Source: Salvia splendens
Lineage: Eukaryota > Streptophyta > Magnoliopsida > Lamiales > Lamiaceae
NCBI RefSeq assembly: GCF_004379255.2
Contig: NC_056042.1
Location: forward strand, 13,067,901 to 13,131,900
Length of the DNA stretch: 64,000 nucleotides
Reading direction: 5' to 3'
The position numbers were made by a program, and so were the translations under genes. The notes under the pieces were generated by a model. It did no database searches, was not told the origin of the DNA, and saw only the letters and a list, made by a program, of their open reading frames with translations. Below are positions 22,241 through 35,500 of this stretch, in pieces. Numbering within the stretch: position 1 is the stretch's first letter; every line of letters begins with the position of its first letter.

Positions 22241-23511
22241 AAAAATTTAACAATAGCAAACTATTGTGATTAGAGGGGTGGGGGGAATAGCTGTAGATGG
22301 GGGATAATAGCAGGAGGGAGGGAGAGAGAGGGGAGTAGCAGTAGAGAGAGGGGGAATAGACTATCTGTATGCATTTATTTATTTATCAAGTAACAGAAGG
22401 GGGATAAGAGAGAGGAACGATCTAATCAAAATTTGAGGAATGACTATTAAAGTCAGAGAGCATAAATTTGAAGAGATAGATACACAATCACCCCTTTTCT
22501 ACTTATTAATAGCTATTTTGTGTTGATTGGGTCAAGTATTTAATACGGGCCGCACTTATAATTTATCTAAGCTACCAAATGCCCATTTATGGGTTATAAC
22601 TTAACTATCTTATGTTATCTAGCCTTACCAAACACCCCCTTAGAGTTTAAATAATATATTTAATGAATAAAGATAAATTACAAATTGTGTATGTATATTT
22701 AAATCAAATGATTTTTGTGGTCTTGAGGTTTGGAACCGGCAGTTCATAAGTGGTTCCCGGTTACAATTTTTCTAAGCGAGAACCGCCCACATCCTTAAAA
22801 CTTACAGTTCTGGTTGAATTTTTTCTTGAGGTTCTTGTTCACAGTTAACCGCCGGTTCAAGGAACCTTAAGCATCTCTAATGGTTCCATCGAAATCCTTC
22901 CTTGGCATTACAAAACCAAATAGACATTCATGGTCAAAAACTGGGTTACCCAAAATGATACTACAACATTAAAAATTTAAAGCAAACACATAATTTCCCT
23001 ATCAAATCATCACTCAAAAGGCTATGGTACATTTTATTTTCTGTGTGAGTTGTCATCATCTATACGAGAAACATGAATTTCTCTGCCTACAAACAAATTA
23101 CAGAATCAACATATCCTAACAACGCATCGACACCATCCTAACAAAACTTGTGGACTGGATTTCTTCCCACTACAACCCTCAAACAAAGACTTTCACAACT
23201 CCATGACCCAATATGTCAACAAAAAAATCTGAATCAAAATTCAGACCTACCGCTTCTTCTATATCCCGCCCTGCAAGACGAGTACGAAGTTCAAATAAGC
23301 ACAAACCAATTTCCCAATGATAATGGCGATACTGTACGCGTGATAAACTTCAAGGTCCAACAAGAAATCATCGCCTTAATAGATCCCCAGCAGAAAATGC
23401 CTCCAATAATCAGAACATATTTGAGTCAATGACAAGAAAGAGAAGACCAGAAGACGATGACTTGGCGAATCTTGCATGAAGGCATACAAAGAATACCCTC
23501 CACCACGGGGA
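22241..23511. other. intergenic with fragments of MITE-like repeats
   Basis: 22270-22360 is a purine-rich GGGGGAATAG/GAGAGAGGGG stretch. 22580-22635 ends CTTACCAAACACCCCCTTA, a terminus type common in plant MITEs, without a detected left partner. 22730-22870 has repeated GGTTC/GAACC blocks (AACCGCCGGTTCAAGGAACC) as in hAT ends. 22890-23511 shows no gene and includes the probable 3' untranslated region of the TRN1 gene. Confidence 0.4.
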
Positions 23512-26500
23512 TCATTGCAGTTGATATTTTTGCAGCTTGTCCTTCACAGGTGGCTCCAAAGCAGACATGCATTGTTCCCATGCTCCATCCTTGAGCATCT
23601 GACAACATTTCAAGTAATCAGTGATTCATCGATCATTTGCACTTTCTAAGTTAGGATTTAGCACAGAAGAATTATCAAGCACATCTTCTATCCGGGCATG
23701 GATACTGTCCAAATTCTCCTGACTAGCAGTATAATTGACTAAAGAGCACAAATTCAATTTCTTGATTGTTTTCCAAAATTGATGCAGGCTATTCGCATCA
23801 TTTTTTCCAACCATTTGCGTTGAGGGTCATGCAATAATATCTCCATATTATGACAAGACAAGTCGTCAGTCTTCAGTTTGGACCTAACCCTTATCAGTTT
23901 GTCAGTGATACAATCCTTGTAATGTTTTTAATTTCAAAAATAGATTTACATATCAATATCTTCTGATGAATACAGCATGGCAATTATTCAACCAAAAGAA
24001 AGAAAAATATCGTAGGATAGGTATTGAAAATATTAATACAATTGTTACTTACTTGTTTATACCCATGCAACACCTGGCAGACTTCATTGTGTAGGTCCTC
24101 ACTCTTTATTTCCTGGGAACATAGCATAACATAAATAAGAAAAGGGACATGTTGCATATTCCACACAAAGAAATTAGTGATGCTTCACTTACATGCCAAC
24201 TTGCAATTGCCTTGCACATAAAGAGAAGAGAATTTAAGGCCCCGGATGGATTTTCTCTAACCTGAAACCCATTGATATCATGTTGTGAAATCATGCTATA
24301 AAGGAAGTCACTATCTGAATACCAAGGGCAACATGAGAGCATAAACCTCTTACCATTGCACATAAACCTCTGAAAGCATCTTCCTTCTCTATCTCATCTC
24401 GTATCCTAATATTATTCCAGGGAAAAAAGTTTTAACTAACATCAAAATGGAGAAAACTGGCATCATCCTGAGACAGATCTAAAAATTCAACAATTTTTTT
24501 CCTGCTTAGTTCTGGAGAGACAGACGAGTATTTCAATTTAAAACTGTGCGCCGTAAAAAGGTGTGCCAGGCATGAAAGGAGATGCGGGTTTTTTCTATTT
24601 TTGTTCTAGAACAAGACTTAGTTCCTCGTTTGTACTAGACTTTTTTTTGTTCCGGATTTGGGAGAGACGCATGACCCTCATGCGTCTCTTTTAAATGAAA
24701 CGCATGAGAATTATGCGTCTTTTATAGAGACGCATGAGAGACATGCGTCTCTCATTTTTTTCAATTTTTTTTGAACGACGCAGGGAGAGACACATGAGAA
24801 TCATGCGTCTCTAAATACATACATCTCCTCTGCATACAGCTGTGCAGACTCGTACGTGTGCTGTGCGAATAGAGTTCTCAACCTTGCTGTCTTTCAGGTC
24901 TGTTTTGTCAGAACAAAATCTCACACTTTGTACACCTCACTATTTTTATCTAATGTTTTTTTTAATCCAAAATTATAAGTAAGCATTTCTCTTTCGATTT
25001 TCACTATTCGAAAATCCCAAATCTGAAAATTCAAAATTCCGAAAAATCCAAAATTATACATATCTCAAAGTCTAATATCAAAAATCCAAAAATTTTAAAA
25101 ATCAAATACCAAGTATCATTAGGATTGTTTTTTTATCGATTTAAAATTCACATTACCATTAATAAATAATGATCTTTTTAATTTATAATTTGCATTTTGT
25201 TGCAACTAAATTATTCGAGATTAACATTTTAGTTGTTCATAGTAAATTTTGTCGATAAAAATGTGAGTTAACATGAAAATTTAAAAAAAAAAAAATTTAA
25301 TCTAGCAACTAGTAGCAAACAAATATTTATTAAGTGCATATAAAGTTATGATTAAGATATGTGCATAAAGCTGCTACTAGCCTCACTACCTAATAAAGCT
25401 GCTAATAGCCTAGTATAGTAGTATTGATACAATTTCTCTCAGATAGCAATCATTTCAGTGGCGTATAGATGTAATGTATGTATTTAGAGACACAATCATT
25501 TCTCTAAGACGCATGAGGGTCATGCGTCGTTCAAAAAAAATAAAAAAAAATCAAAAAACGCATGTCTCTCATGCGTCTCTATAAAAGACGCATAATCCTC
25601 ATGCGTTTCATTTAACAGAGACGCATGAGGGTCATGCGTCTCTCCCAAATCCGGAACAAAAAAAAAGTCTAGTACAAACGAGGAACCTAAGTCTTGTTCT
25701 AGAACAAAAATAGAAAAACCCCAAGGAGATGCATTCCCTGCACTTTTCCAGTGATTAATGTTCAAACTCCCATCTTGAAATACGCAATTGGCCTTTATGC
25801 CACCTTCTCTTGTAATGCATTAGATGCAATAAACTTAACCCTTAGCTACTCTTAATACATATTAAGAATCACCTAACAAGTCTCAATTTTTTATGAAAAT
25901 TGAAATGCCAATAAAAAGATAATAAGTAATAGATAAAGAGAACTTACATGGACAAAGCAATACACCATGACTGCATGAAATGCTCCATGTGTGGTGAGAC
26001 AAGTTCTGGGCAAACCCATGCAAGCCTTCCAAGTGTAATGGCTGCATTTTCAATGAGTGATTTATTGAGGCCCTGAAATATCAGCATAAGCAGCATGAGA
26101 AAAGAATTAGACAAGTTTAACCATACTGATTGCAATTTGCAGGGCACTAAAACTGTAAACGCTGGCCAATCAACTTGAGGATACTTTGGAGTCTCTTATG
26201 TGTGGATCACAAAAGTCAAAACGAAATACAATTATACGACAAATTGGAAGTACAGAGACAAACATAGTTTTGATATCATAATCATGAAAGGTGTGTGTTT
26301 CCTATTACTGTGGCAGTTGTGCGCCACATTCTTCTGTGATGAGCTACTTTGTAAACAATATTAAGCATCTAGTATTAGTCTGCTAAATCATTCAATGGAT
26401 TCCAAGCCATATGCCACATATAAAGCAAAGCCTAGAACCAAGTCTCGGTCTTCTAAATCATTCGAAATGCAGACACAGAAATTAGATCTTGTTCCCAAGT

Positions 26501-29500
26501 TAGAGCAACAATGCAAGAACACTTGACAGATTAGGTGAGAAGTTGATTTAGTAGGTTAAGGTATGATGGAAAATTGCCCATAATTGAAGAGGAAGCATGA
26601 ACTACCTGATAGGATTCATTTTAATATAAATCATAATCTCAATTCCATTCAAGCAATAGAATGTAAAGCCACCCACACACTGAAGGCAGAGTAAAATTTA
26701 AAGCACACATATTAGAAGTCCAACAAAAGAAAGAATCCAGGATGGGTGGTTACCTCAGGATGTTGAAGTATTAGGACCAAAGCTGATACCACAGTCAGAA
26801 CTACTGGAGATATCTCTTTGCGAACCTGACATTTAAATTTTCAACCAACAAATGTCAAACCTCATTTAACATACAAGGAGAGAATTATTTCTGCTATTAA
26901 GATAATAGACTCCCGTTTGCTATTCAGGGTGAATTGTTAAGAACAAGTTTTGCACGCAAAGACAATGAGTAATAAAAACTAGAGGAACACTGAAGAACAA
27001 CAAATGCATAGCAGGGAAAGTTACAATCAGAAGGTCAATGACCTATATGAACGCAGAGTAAGTTCAAATAATTTGTACAAGCAGATACATGCTAGCGGAA
27101 GTACTTCCTATTGAATAGCAAAGTGTTGCACTGGAAGGCTTCATTCATGGATCAACTTGCTGTCAATAGTTATCAGCAATCATTTAGCGTTATTATCATG
27201 TCATTTCACAATTACTTCTTTTATCTGACAGCATAAGCATATGACATCCAGGAAATGTTCATGAATAAATTAAGAGATTCTGCATCATACATCAGATTAT
27301 TCACATTTGTCAATTTCTAACAATTCAGGGATTATAAGGCTTGACACCAGGCAAGAAGGATGATACCTTTATTGCTAGTTCACCAATTGCCCAGCAAGCA
27401 TTGTTGGCAACAGATACTGTTTCCTTCAGCTTTGGGAGGTTCTGCTGAGAGTGAAAGGTAACTGAACCATTAGGAAGGAAGATCTAATAAAACACAAGCC
27501 AATGATTCTACTTACCAATTGCTTAGCAGAAACATCAAGGAACTCAGCTAATCTTGGATGTAAATGAACTGGACAGACCTAATCACATCATCAAAGAAAA
27601 CCCTGTTGAAAGGATGCCCCAGCTAGGGTAACTAGTTGGACCAAAGCAAAAAATGAATCTTTCTAAACTTACTCTAGCAAGGTCCCCCAGCAGCGCAAAA
27701 GCACTTTGTCTGACATCATAGGCATCATCCACACAGCATTGCAGCAGCAAAACTCGTAAATTAGTATGTGAAACCTTAGTGATAAAAACAGAGTAAAAAT
27801 GATAGTAATAGGAAATTTTGAGACCCAAAAAATAAAATATACAAGAACACAGATGGAATGAACTCATAAACATAATTTTATGCTATTTCCAAAGTTGCAT
27901 CCAGAACTTGTTACTTAGCAATTAAGAGCCAAAGTTTTCCAGCAGTATCACAGAGTGAACAAAGAACTACTCAATGTAGTTACTGTTCAGTAAAATGCTT
28001 ATGCAATAAGAAATCAATGGGAAGAATATAACACTGATCACTAACATCACATAGTATCACTAACACCATAGGTTCTCTCCCATTTTAACATTCAAAGTTC
28101 CTCCAACTATATAGGGAACCAACATGACCAAATATAGTAGTCCAGTGCAACGGGCGCCCCACAAAGAAGATTTCTCCAAGAACAAATTTGCAAAACAAGA
28201 TGAATATATGGTGCTGAATCACAACATTAGACATTATCGAGGAAAAAAAATTACCAAACTCTGTATGCCAGGACCAAGACCCTCAGTAAGTCCTGAGAGA
28301 AGATCCAAAGAGCAAACTATGAACTCTTTTCATATGGTGTGCCAGCTGAAACAGGATCAGCCTGAATGGAGACATGCAATTCTTAGTGTATTTCATAGCA
28401 AGAAGAAATACGAGTTAAAAAAATCCAATAACCTAAAAGTATCAAGAGATTATGGGGAAAATTAATTAAATGTAAAAAAGTCAAGTTGATCCAGGGTATC
28501 CATTCTATAAACTGAAATGCATCAGGCACATTCTAACTAATACATTTGAACATTTTTAAAGTGAAAGAACCAAATAGCTTAATCCCTTAGGCTCTACAGA
28601 TGATTTCTTTAAGTTCGATCTCATGCATAAAAAAAATAAAGCAGAAAGAAGTAACAAATCTAACCAAACCACAACAACAGAATCAGGCTACAATTCAAGT
28701 AAATACTAACTTACTAAGTAAGAAGATACTTGAGATAATAACTCAGTAAACAGCTAGAATACTAATTCAAACCTTGGCCAGTTGTTGAGCCTGGATGATG
28801 CTTATGCACCTCTGATACACTGGTTGAGCAAACTGCGAAAATCCAGTACCCAGTGCCTGAAAGAGACCATGCTACTCAGTTTCTCTTCCACTATCTTGTG
28901 TCAGATATATTCACAACATTCAACTCATATAGTTTGCCCTATTTGCACAGCAACAAGTGAAAATATTCAAACATATTGTTGCAAAGAGACTACAATTTAC
29001 CTGTGCTATTGATCTAAAGCATTCAAGGAGTGGGAAAAGATCTTTGTCAGAGTCTGAAAGCTGCTGCCACTTTGTAATCAATGGGGGCATTAACATTTCA
29101 AGGTATTTAGGCTGCAATAAATAAACAATTTTTGTCCTTTAATGCTGAACAAGGGGAAAGACTAGACATGTAGAATACTCCCTCCATCCCATAATAGATG
29201 TCACACTTGGGTGATGGCACGAGATTTTAGGAGATATTGTTTTGTGTGAGAGAGGACTTTTTTCCAAAAAAAAGGAAATGTGACATCTTTCATGAGACAA
29301 ACTAAAAAGAAAAGTTGACATCTACTTTGAGAAAGAGGGAGTATATAGAAAACCAATATCGTTGAACAAAACATACTATAGTAAATTACCAAAAATATGT
29401 TTAGAACAAATTATTCTCCCAAAATGGTGATGACCAAAGACATTCAGACAGAAATAATAACACAATTGAAGTGTGCAATCATGAACAGTGTAGACCTGAT

Positions 29501-32500
29501 TCAGTTCGCCACCAACAGCATCAGCTAATGTTCCCAGAGCATCATATACAATTCTGAGATTCCTTCTCTGTAAACAAAGAGGCTTGTGAAAAAACACAAG
29601 AAGAAAGAAAGTAGAAAAGGGAGCAAAATGCGCAGTGGGAAAGTTACACATGTTTTGATTAATAAGTTCTGAAGCTTCTAACCGCATAGCAGGGATAAAG
29701 AGAATTTAGAAGAGGAACACAAACGTACCTGATATTTCCCAAAGGCCCACATTAAGTGTTGCAGAATGATGTCCAATCGTGGTACCAACTCTTCTGCAGC
29801 TTCCTGCAAATACAAAAGAAAAAACATTAAATGAAGAAAGAAATAACAGTATATGAATCAATAAGACCCATAATATGAATCCATTTACTAAAAGCTTCTT
29901 GAAAGACAAAGGTAGGAAGAAGAAACCTCTTCAAGTGTTGCAAATGCCGAACAAGCAGCTTCTTGAACCCTCTTATTGTCATCCACTAATCTTCGTAGTA
30001 AACCCATCAAAACTTTCTCAAACTGATCATGACCTTCCCGATGAGCTCCCTACAACAATGAAAGGAAGGAGGGGGTGAATGTCAACTCAACAATCTCATC
30101 ACGGACACCAAGTGAGCATAGGAACAATAAAGACGAAACAAAAATCAAGAAAACAGGCTAAAAAACAATAGACCACTGCTAATCTGGAGCCAATCGACTG
30201 TAATTCTGTAACAGAAGGCTGAAGTATGTTAATTGCATGGGTGTGCGATTAGATGAGCAAAGTGGAAATCCTCAAGTGGCAATATCTTTGCCCAATTAAA
30301 ATAGAAATACCCAAAAGACTGTCCAGTCCGGGAAAATGAGACAGATTTCCCCAAATATGAAAGCACACCAACTCAAAGATTCTTCTTAACTGCAAGTGGA
30401 AGGAAAGGAATTACATTAAATTACCTGAACAATATATTTGCTGAACCGTGATAGTGTCCAACAAGAGATGCTCCTTATCAGAGGATACTTGTCATCTAAG
30501 AGAGGAACAAGAAATGCAATAATCTGCAAAAGAATATAACACACATGAATCCCAGAAAATCAGATCACGAAAAGCTACAAAAGTATAATAATCTAGATTG
30601 AACTTCTGAATAGAGCAAACTGATGAACCAAAAACACATTAGAGGAATCCGCTCCAAGTAGCAATACAACCAACCAGGATGATAATACATACTCCCTCCG
30701 TCCCAAGATAAGCGAGTCGTATTCATTTTTGGGATGTCCCACTATAAGTGAGCCATTTCCATTTTTAGCAAAAAATCATCGGTCTTACTTTATTCCCCGA
30801 CTACTTTATTCTCTCTTCACCCCTCTCTCATACTTTTCCCTCTCCACTCTAACTTATTTAAATACCAATTCCTTAAATCCCGTGCCCAAAAGAAGTGCTT
30901 CGCTTATCTTGGGACAGAGGGAGTATTAAAGACCGATCAGGCAAGAGCTTTTATCACATGAGGAAATAGACAGATAGCCAGCTTGCACTGAAATTGGCAT
31001 GACAGGAGGACGAGGAGGGTATAATTGAAATTACAAGGTGGATTAAAAAAAGTAGACTTTCAAATATAGAAGTAAAACACTGTCCACACGGCAATTAAGA
31101 ACCCTTTCAGTGTGAGATTGGATATACCAGAATACCATTTGAGATTAATTAGATTCTATAGCTAACTAAATGTAAGATATCCTAACCAACTAATCCTGAT
31201 AAAATGAAATTATACTCTTAAGAATCAAAGGGGCTTGACTTCCATTCAAAACAGTACTTTTGTTATGCCTCACATCCCAAATACTCCCTCCGTCCCTCTG
31301 TAGTAGAGGCGTTTCTTTTCGGCACGAGATTTAAGAAAAGTTGTGTTAAATGGGTTAAGTAAATGAATAATAAAGTAGGAAATGAAAAAGGTAGAGAGAT
31401 GAAGAGAGAGTAAAGTAAGAGAGAAGAAAAGTTGTTGCTTTTCGCCAAAAAAGGAATCGACTCAGCTACAGTGTGACAACCCAAAAAGGAATATGACTTA
31501 GAGGGACGGAGGGAGTTCCTCTTACAAATCAAAGGGTGTTGGATATTTAAACTCCGTGTGGGAATGGTAATAACGTACATATGAGACCTGTGAACCAGAA
31601 TGCTGAACCCATCCAGTTTTCTTCTAAGATCGTGATGCAGATTGCAAATTATTTCTACTAAACATAAATCTCGGTACTCTTATTTTCTTCCCTCACAGTT
31701 CTAGCAACCTATTACCACCAGTGGTGTTAGGAGCACGGGGGACACTGGGGCGATGAGGTATATCCGGGGCCTGGGGCGACGGGGTATGGCCCCACGGATG
31801 GGGGTGCACTAACACCCAAATTTTGTTTATATCTTTGCTTTTACATACTGGATCAATTAATATATTATTTAAAAATTTTAAAAGATTAAATATGTTTAGA
31901 TCTCTTTTCACCAATGGATGAATTGGAAAGTCATGCATGCAATTAAATAGAATTTTAAGAAACATAATGCAAATGAAACAAAATATAAAGAAAGCAGCTT
32001 GCCCAGGCTTTAAGTGCTATCCAGCATATGCTTTCAGCTACTGTAAGAGGGGCTCCAACAAATGCAGCTTTATGTAAGTCAACAAAAGAACAAATACCTT
32101 TGGTAGACAAAGCATGACGAATACAACAGCAACAAAGAGCATGTTAAACCCAGGATAAAGAGAACAGAAATTAAAGAACATATTGATAATCCAACAAGTC
32201 ATAATACACATATAGAAGTGTGTCACTGAAAATTACCTCAGACAAATGTGGATACAGGCCGTTAATACATCCCTCGCCTATTGCACCAAGGGCTAAAACA
32301 GCAGCTTCCCTATCTTTCCAGGCTTCATCACCAGTAGCAGACAACTTTGCCTGCAAAGAAAGCCAACCACAATTTTTATCACCATTAGCTTCCCTGTGTG
32401 TCCTGTTAACGGTTAATTACTTTTTTCGAACCTTCATGTCCAGAAACTCGAATACGTAACTGACATATTTTGGATCTTCATGAACTTATTTAGTTTCATT

Positions 32501-35500
32501 CAATTAATATGTTATATAGTAATATCGTACTATATCGATAAAAACGCCTTCAAACTTGAACAGTGACATTTTCCATATTTATCTTATCAGTCAAGCATAA
32601 AACGTATCATGCACACCTGACAGGCTGACACTACAATGACCCTACTCTTTAATTAGTCAATTATTTTCCATGACATGTAATATGTATCCAACATATGTGT
32701 CAAACAAGTGTGAAGCTCTACATGCATTTGGACGACCAGTAATCAGGGCAATGCAGCTTTTCCAATATATAACCATTATTTAGCAAAGGATTACGTTTAG
32801 CAAACTCCATCGGGATTTGAAACAAAATTTTAAAAAATAAATTAAAAATAAAAAATCTCAATGATAAAATCATGAAAGGGAAAGTCCCTAAGAAGAAAAA
32901 GCAAAACAAGAATGGTTCAATCAACAAAAATCATCACCTGCACAATAGGCATCAAGGTGGGCAAGATCCTATCTCCAAACACATTGGACAGGAAGTCCAG
33001 AGCAGCTGCACTGCATTTACGTAAGTTCCATACATTTACAATATCATCATCCTGAAATTACAACAAAGAAAGTACTCATTTAAAAAAAGACTTGAAGAGT
33101 GGAACAGTTAAAAATATGAAGAAATGATGCAGTACTAATGAATCTGTATTAGTATTGTTTAGAGCAGAAGGGTGAGCAAACCAATTCCAGTCTATTGGTA
33201 CTAAATGATAGCAATCCCAGATTTGAGCCAATTACATGAGCACTCCTAGAGTTATTTCCACATTTATTTTCCATAGTTGTCTTACTAGTTAGTAGTTGGA
33301 CTAGCACGGGTGTGTCAGGCTGTGTTTGAAGGCCAAAGCCATAAGTTTGTATTTTTGGTTTCCTTCTTATTTAGGTATAGGGTTGGAGTCATTTGTGATC
33401 ATCTTATAGAACTTTGAGACTGCATATTTGTTGGGAGGCTACACTCTGAAGATGCTTTCTTTTGCTTCAAGTTCATTCAAGCTCAGCACATTATTTTGAT
33501 TCATTTCTTCTTTTATCTAACTTTGTCCTTTGACGTTACCAATTTGGACAGATTTGCCCTTTCACCACATTCATTGTCCTAACACGCAACATAAAGGATT
33601 CGTAGGCTGTGATTGCACCCCACAAAGTAGCTCTGCAAAATCGATCAGTTGAACAGGAACGATCGTCTCGGGCAACTTATCCTGTCTGTTCTACATGGCA
33701 GGCCTGGACAAGGCACCAGAGCTGATTCTCCAAGACAATTCATGCATTCACCTACTGTTGCGGTTGTGGGAGACCAGCCTCTTCAGTAAGAGTTTCCACT
33801 TTTTAATGGTGATGATCTAATATCTATACCCAGTCTGGCCAAAAAGAATTTCTTCGTCCATCACAGTCCTGATGCTCCCAACTCTTCTCATTACTAATAC
33901 TGCGGCTAGCCGCTAGCCTTCATTGCAATGGATGGCATTTCCATACACCAGGGGTGCTTTTCTGTCAGGCAGGTATTGCTAGAGATGTGATGACTTACTA
34001 GGTTAATATGGGTAGTTACCCCGTGGTCCATAATCTCTACAACCAAAGAACCAATAAGAAATATCATAATTACCTCATCTTCCACATCCTCCGATCCATG
34101 AAAGCGAGATGCGTGAAAACGAGGCTTCAGATCCTGCATTAAGTAATTTCTGAGGGACATGTATCATATCAAAATACTATGACCAAATGAACTGGTAGGA
34201 TTGCAATATAACCTGCTCTCTATCTGGAAGAGATCCGTCCTCCTGCAAAAGGACAAAGTAGTAAGAGAAATCAAACGGCAGTAATTTCAATAAATCAGTG
34301 AAATTGAGGGTTGAGACAATTAAAAAAAATATGAACCCAACAATAGATTCATCATCATCCGAATACGCCATGTTTGAAAGCAAAATCTGTACAAGTAGGG
34401 TAACATATTAACGAAAAATATTGGTAAAGTTATTAGATAGTCATAGAGAGGACTGTAATCAAGCAAGAATCATACTGGAAGAAGACGTGGTAAAAACTCT
34501 TGCAAGTTTTCAGGAGGCAATTCAGCTTCACAATAAGCAGACCTGTCAAGCGAAAGCTAGCTACTTAACTACAAAGATAGATCTCAACATCCAAGAGTTC
34601 AAACCTAAGAGGAGACAAAAGACAGGGAAAATAAGGAATATCAAAAATAGCAGCTGCATGGGAAACAAATGGAAGGACTCTAGTTCCTGTATTTATATGC
34701 ATGAGAATATTATTACGTTAATGGTATAGCTAAAACCATTAACGTGATTTACTATGCGTTAAACACTACAGATAATGTTGTCATGCAGCAGATATAATAC
34801 CGGAAACTTAAGTAAAATATTTAGTCAATCACTCAATTGAACTTCAGAATCTTCAAAACCAATTATTAACTAAAACTTCAGCCACCAGAGAGAATCCCCA
34901 CAAGAAAGAAAGAGAGAAAAACAACCACATAGAAAGAAGTCTTATTCAGCAATCATTAATCGAAGTTGCAGAATTCTTTAGTTGTGATATAGAGCTGTTA
35001 ACTGAATAGCCCAATATTTCACAAAAATAAAATGAAACTAGGTAATATATCAAAATCACACAAAGCACATCACTTTAAGGCATACACGATTTCTTAGTGG
35101 TCAGTACTGTATAATATATGTTGAGAGCAACTATTTACCAAAATTCACAGGCCTCTAGAGCCACTTCATCATCTTGGTCTTTGTTGACTACCAACATATA
35201 CTCGGTGACGTTCCTTAAATGTGGCTGCAATATATGTTTGAAATGGTATCAGGAACATCAGCAAAAACATTTACGGTGAGTAACACAGTCTTATCAGTAG
35301 ATTATTAGGTCAGATTAACAAGGTAATACTCCCTCCGTCCCATAAAAATAGGGACTTTGGGGACGGCACGGGTTTTAACGTGAAATTGGTAAAGTAGGAG
35401 AGATGTAGAAAGAAAAAGTGATTGAAGAATTGCCAGTGGAGAATGTGACCCACCTTATAAGAGAAAGACTTACCAAAAATAGAAAGGGGCTATTTTTGTG

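Noticed and set aside
23148..23432. 94-codon plus-strand frame next to the TRN1 3' end
   Set aside because: No motif; it overlaps the likely 3' untranslated region of TRN1 on the other strand.
23626..23814. 62-codon minus-strand frame, first thought to be the TRN1 C-terminus
   Set aside because: It has no similarity to TRN1; the true last exon ([19 protein letters not shown] to KYQLQ) is at 23598-23512, so this frame lies in the last intron.
24650..25640. regularly spaced GACGCATGA repeats resembling a CRISPR array
   Set aside because: Repeats are palindromic, irregularly spaced and mirrored in the two arms of a transposon in a plant intron.
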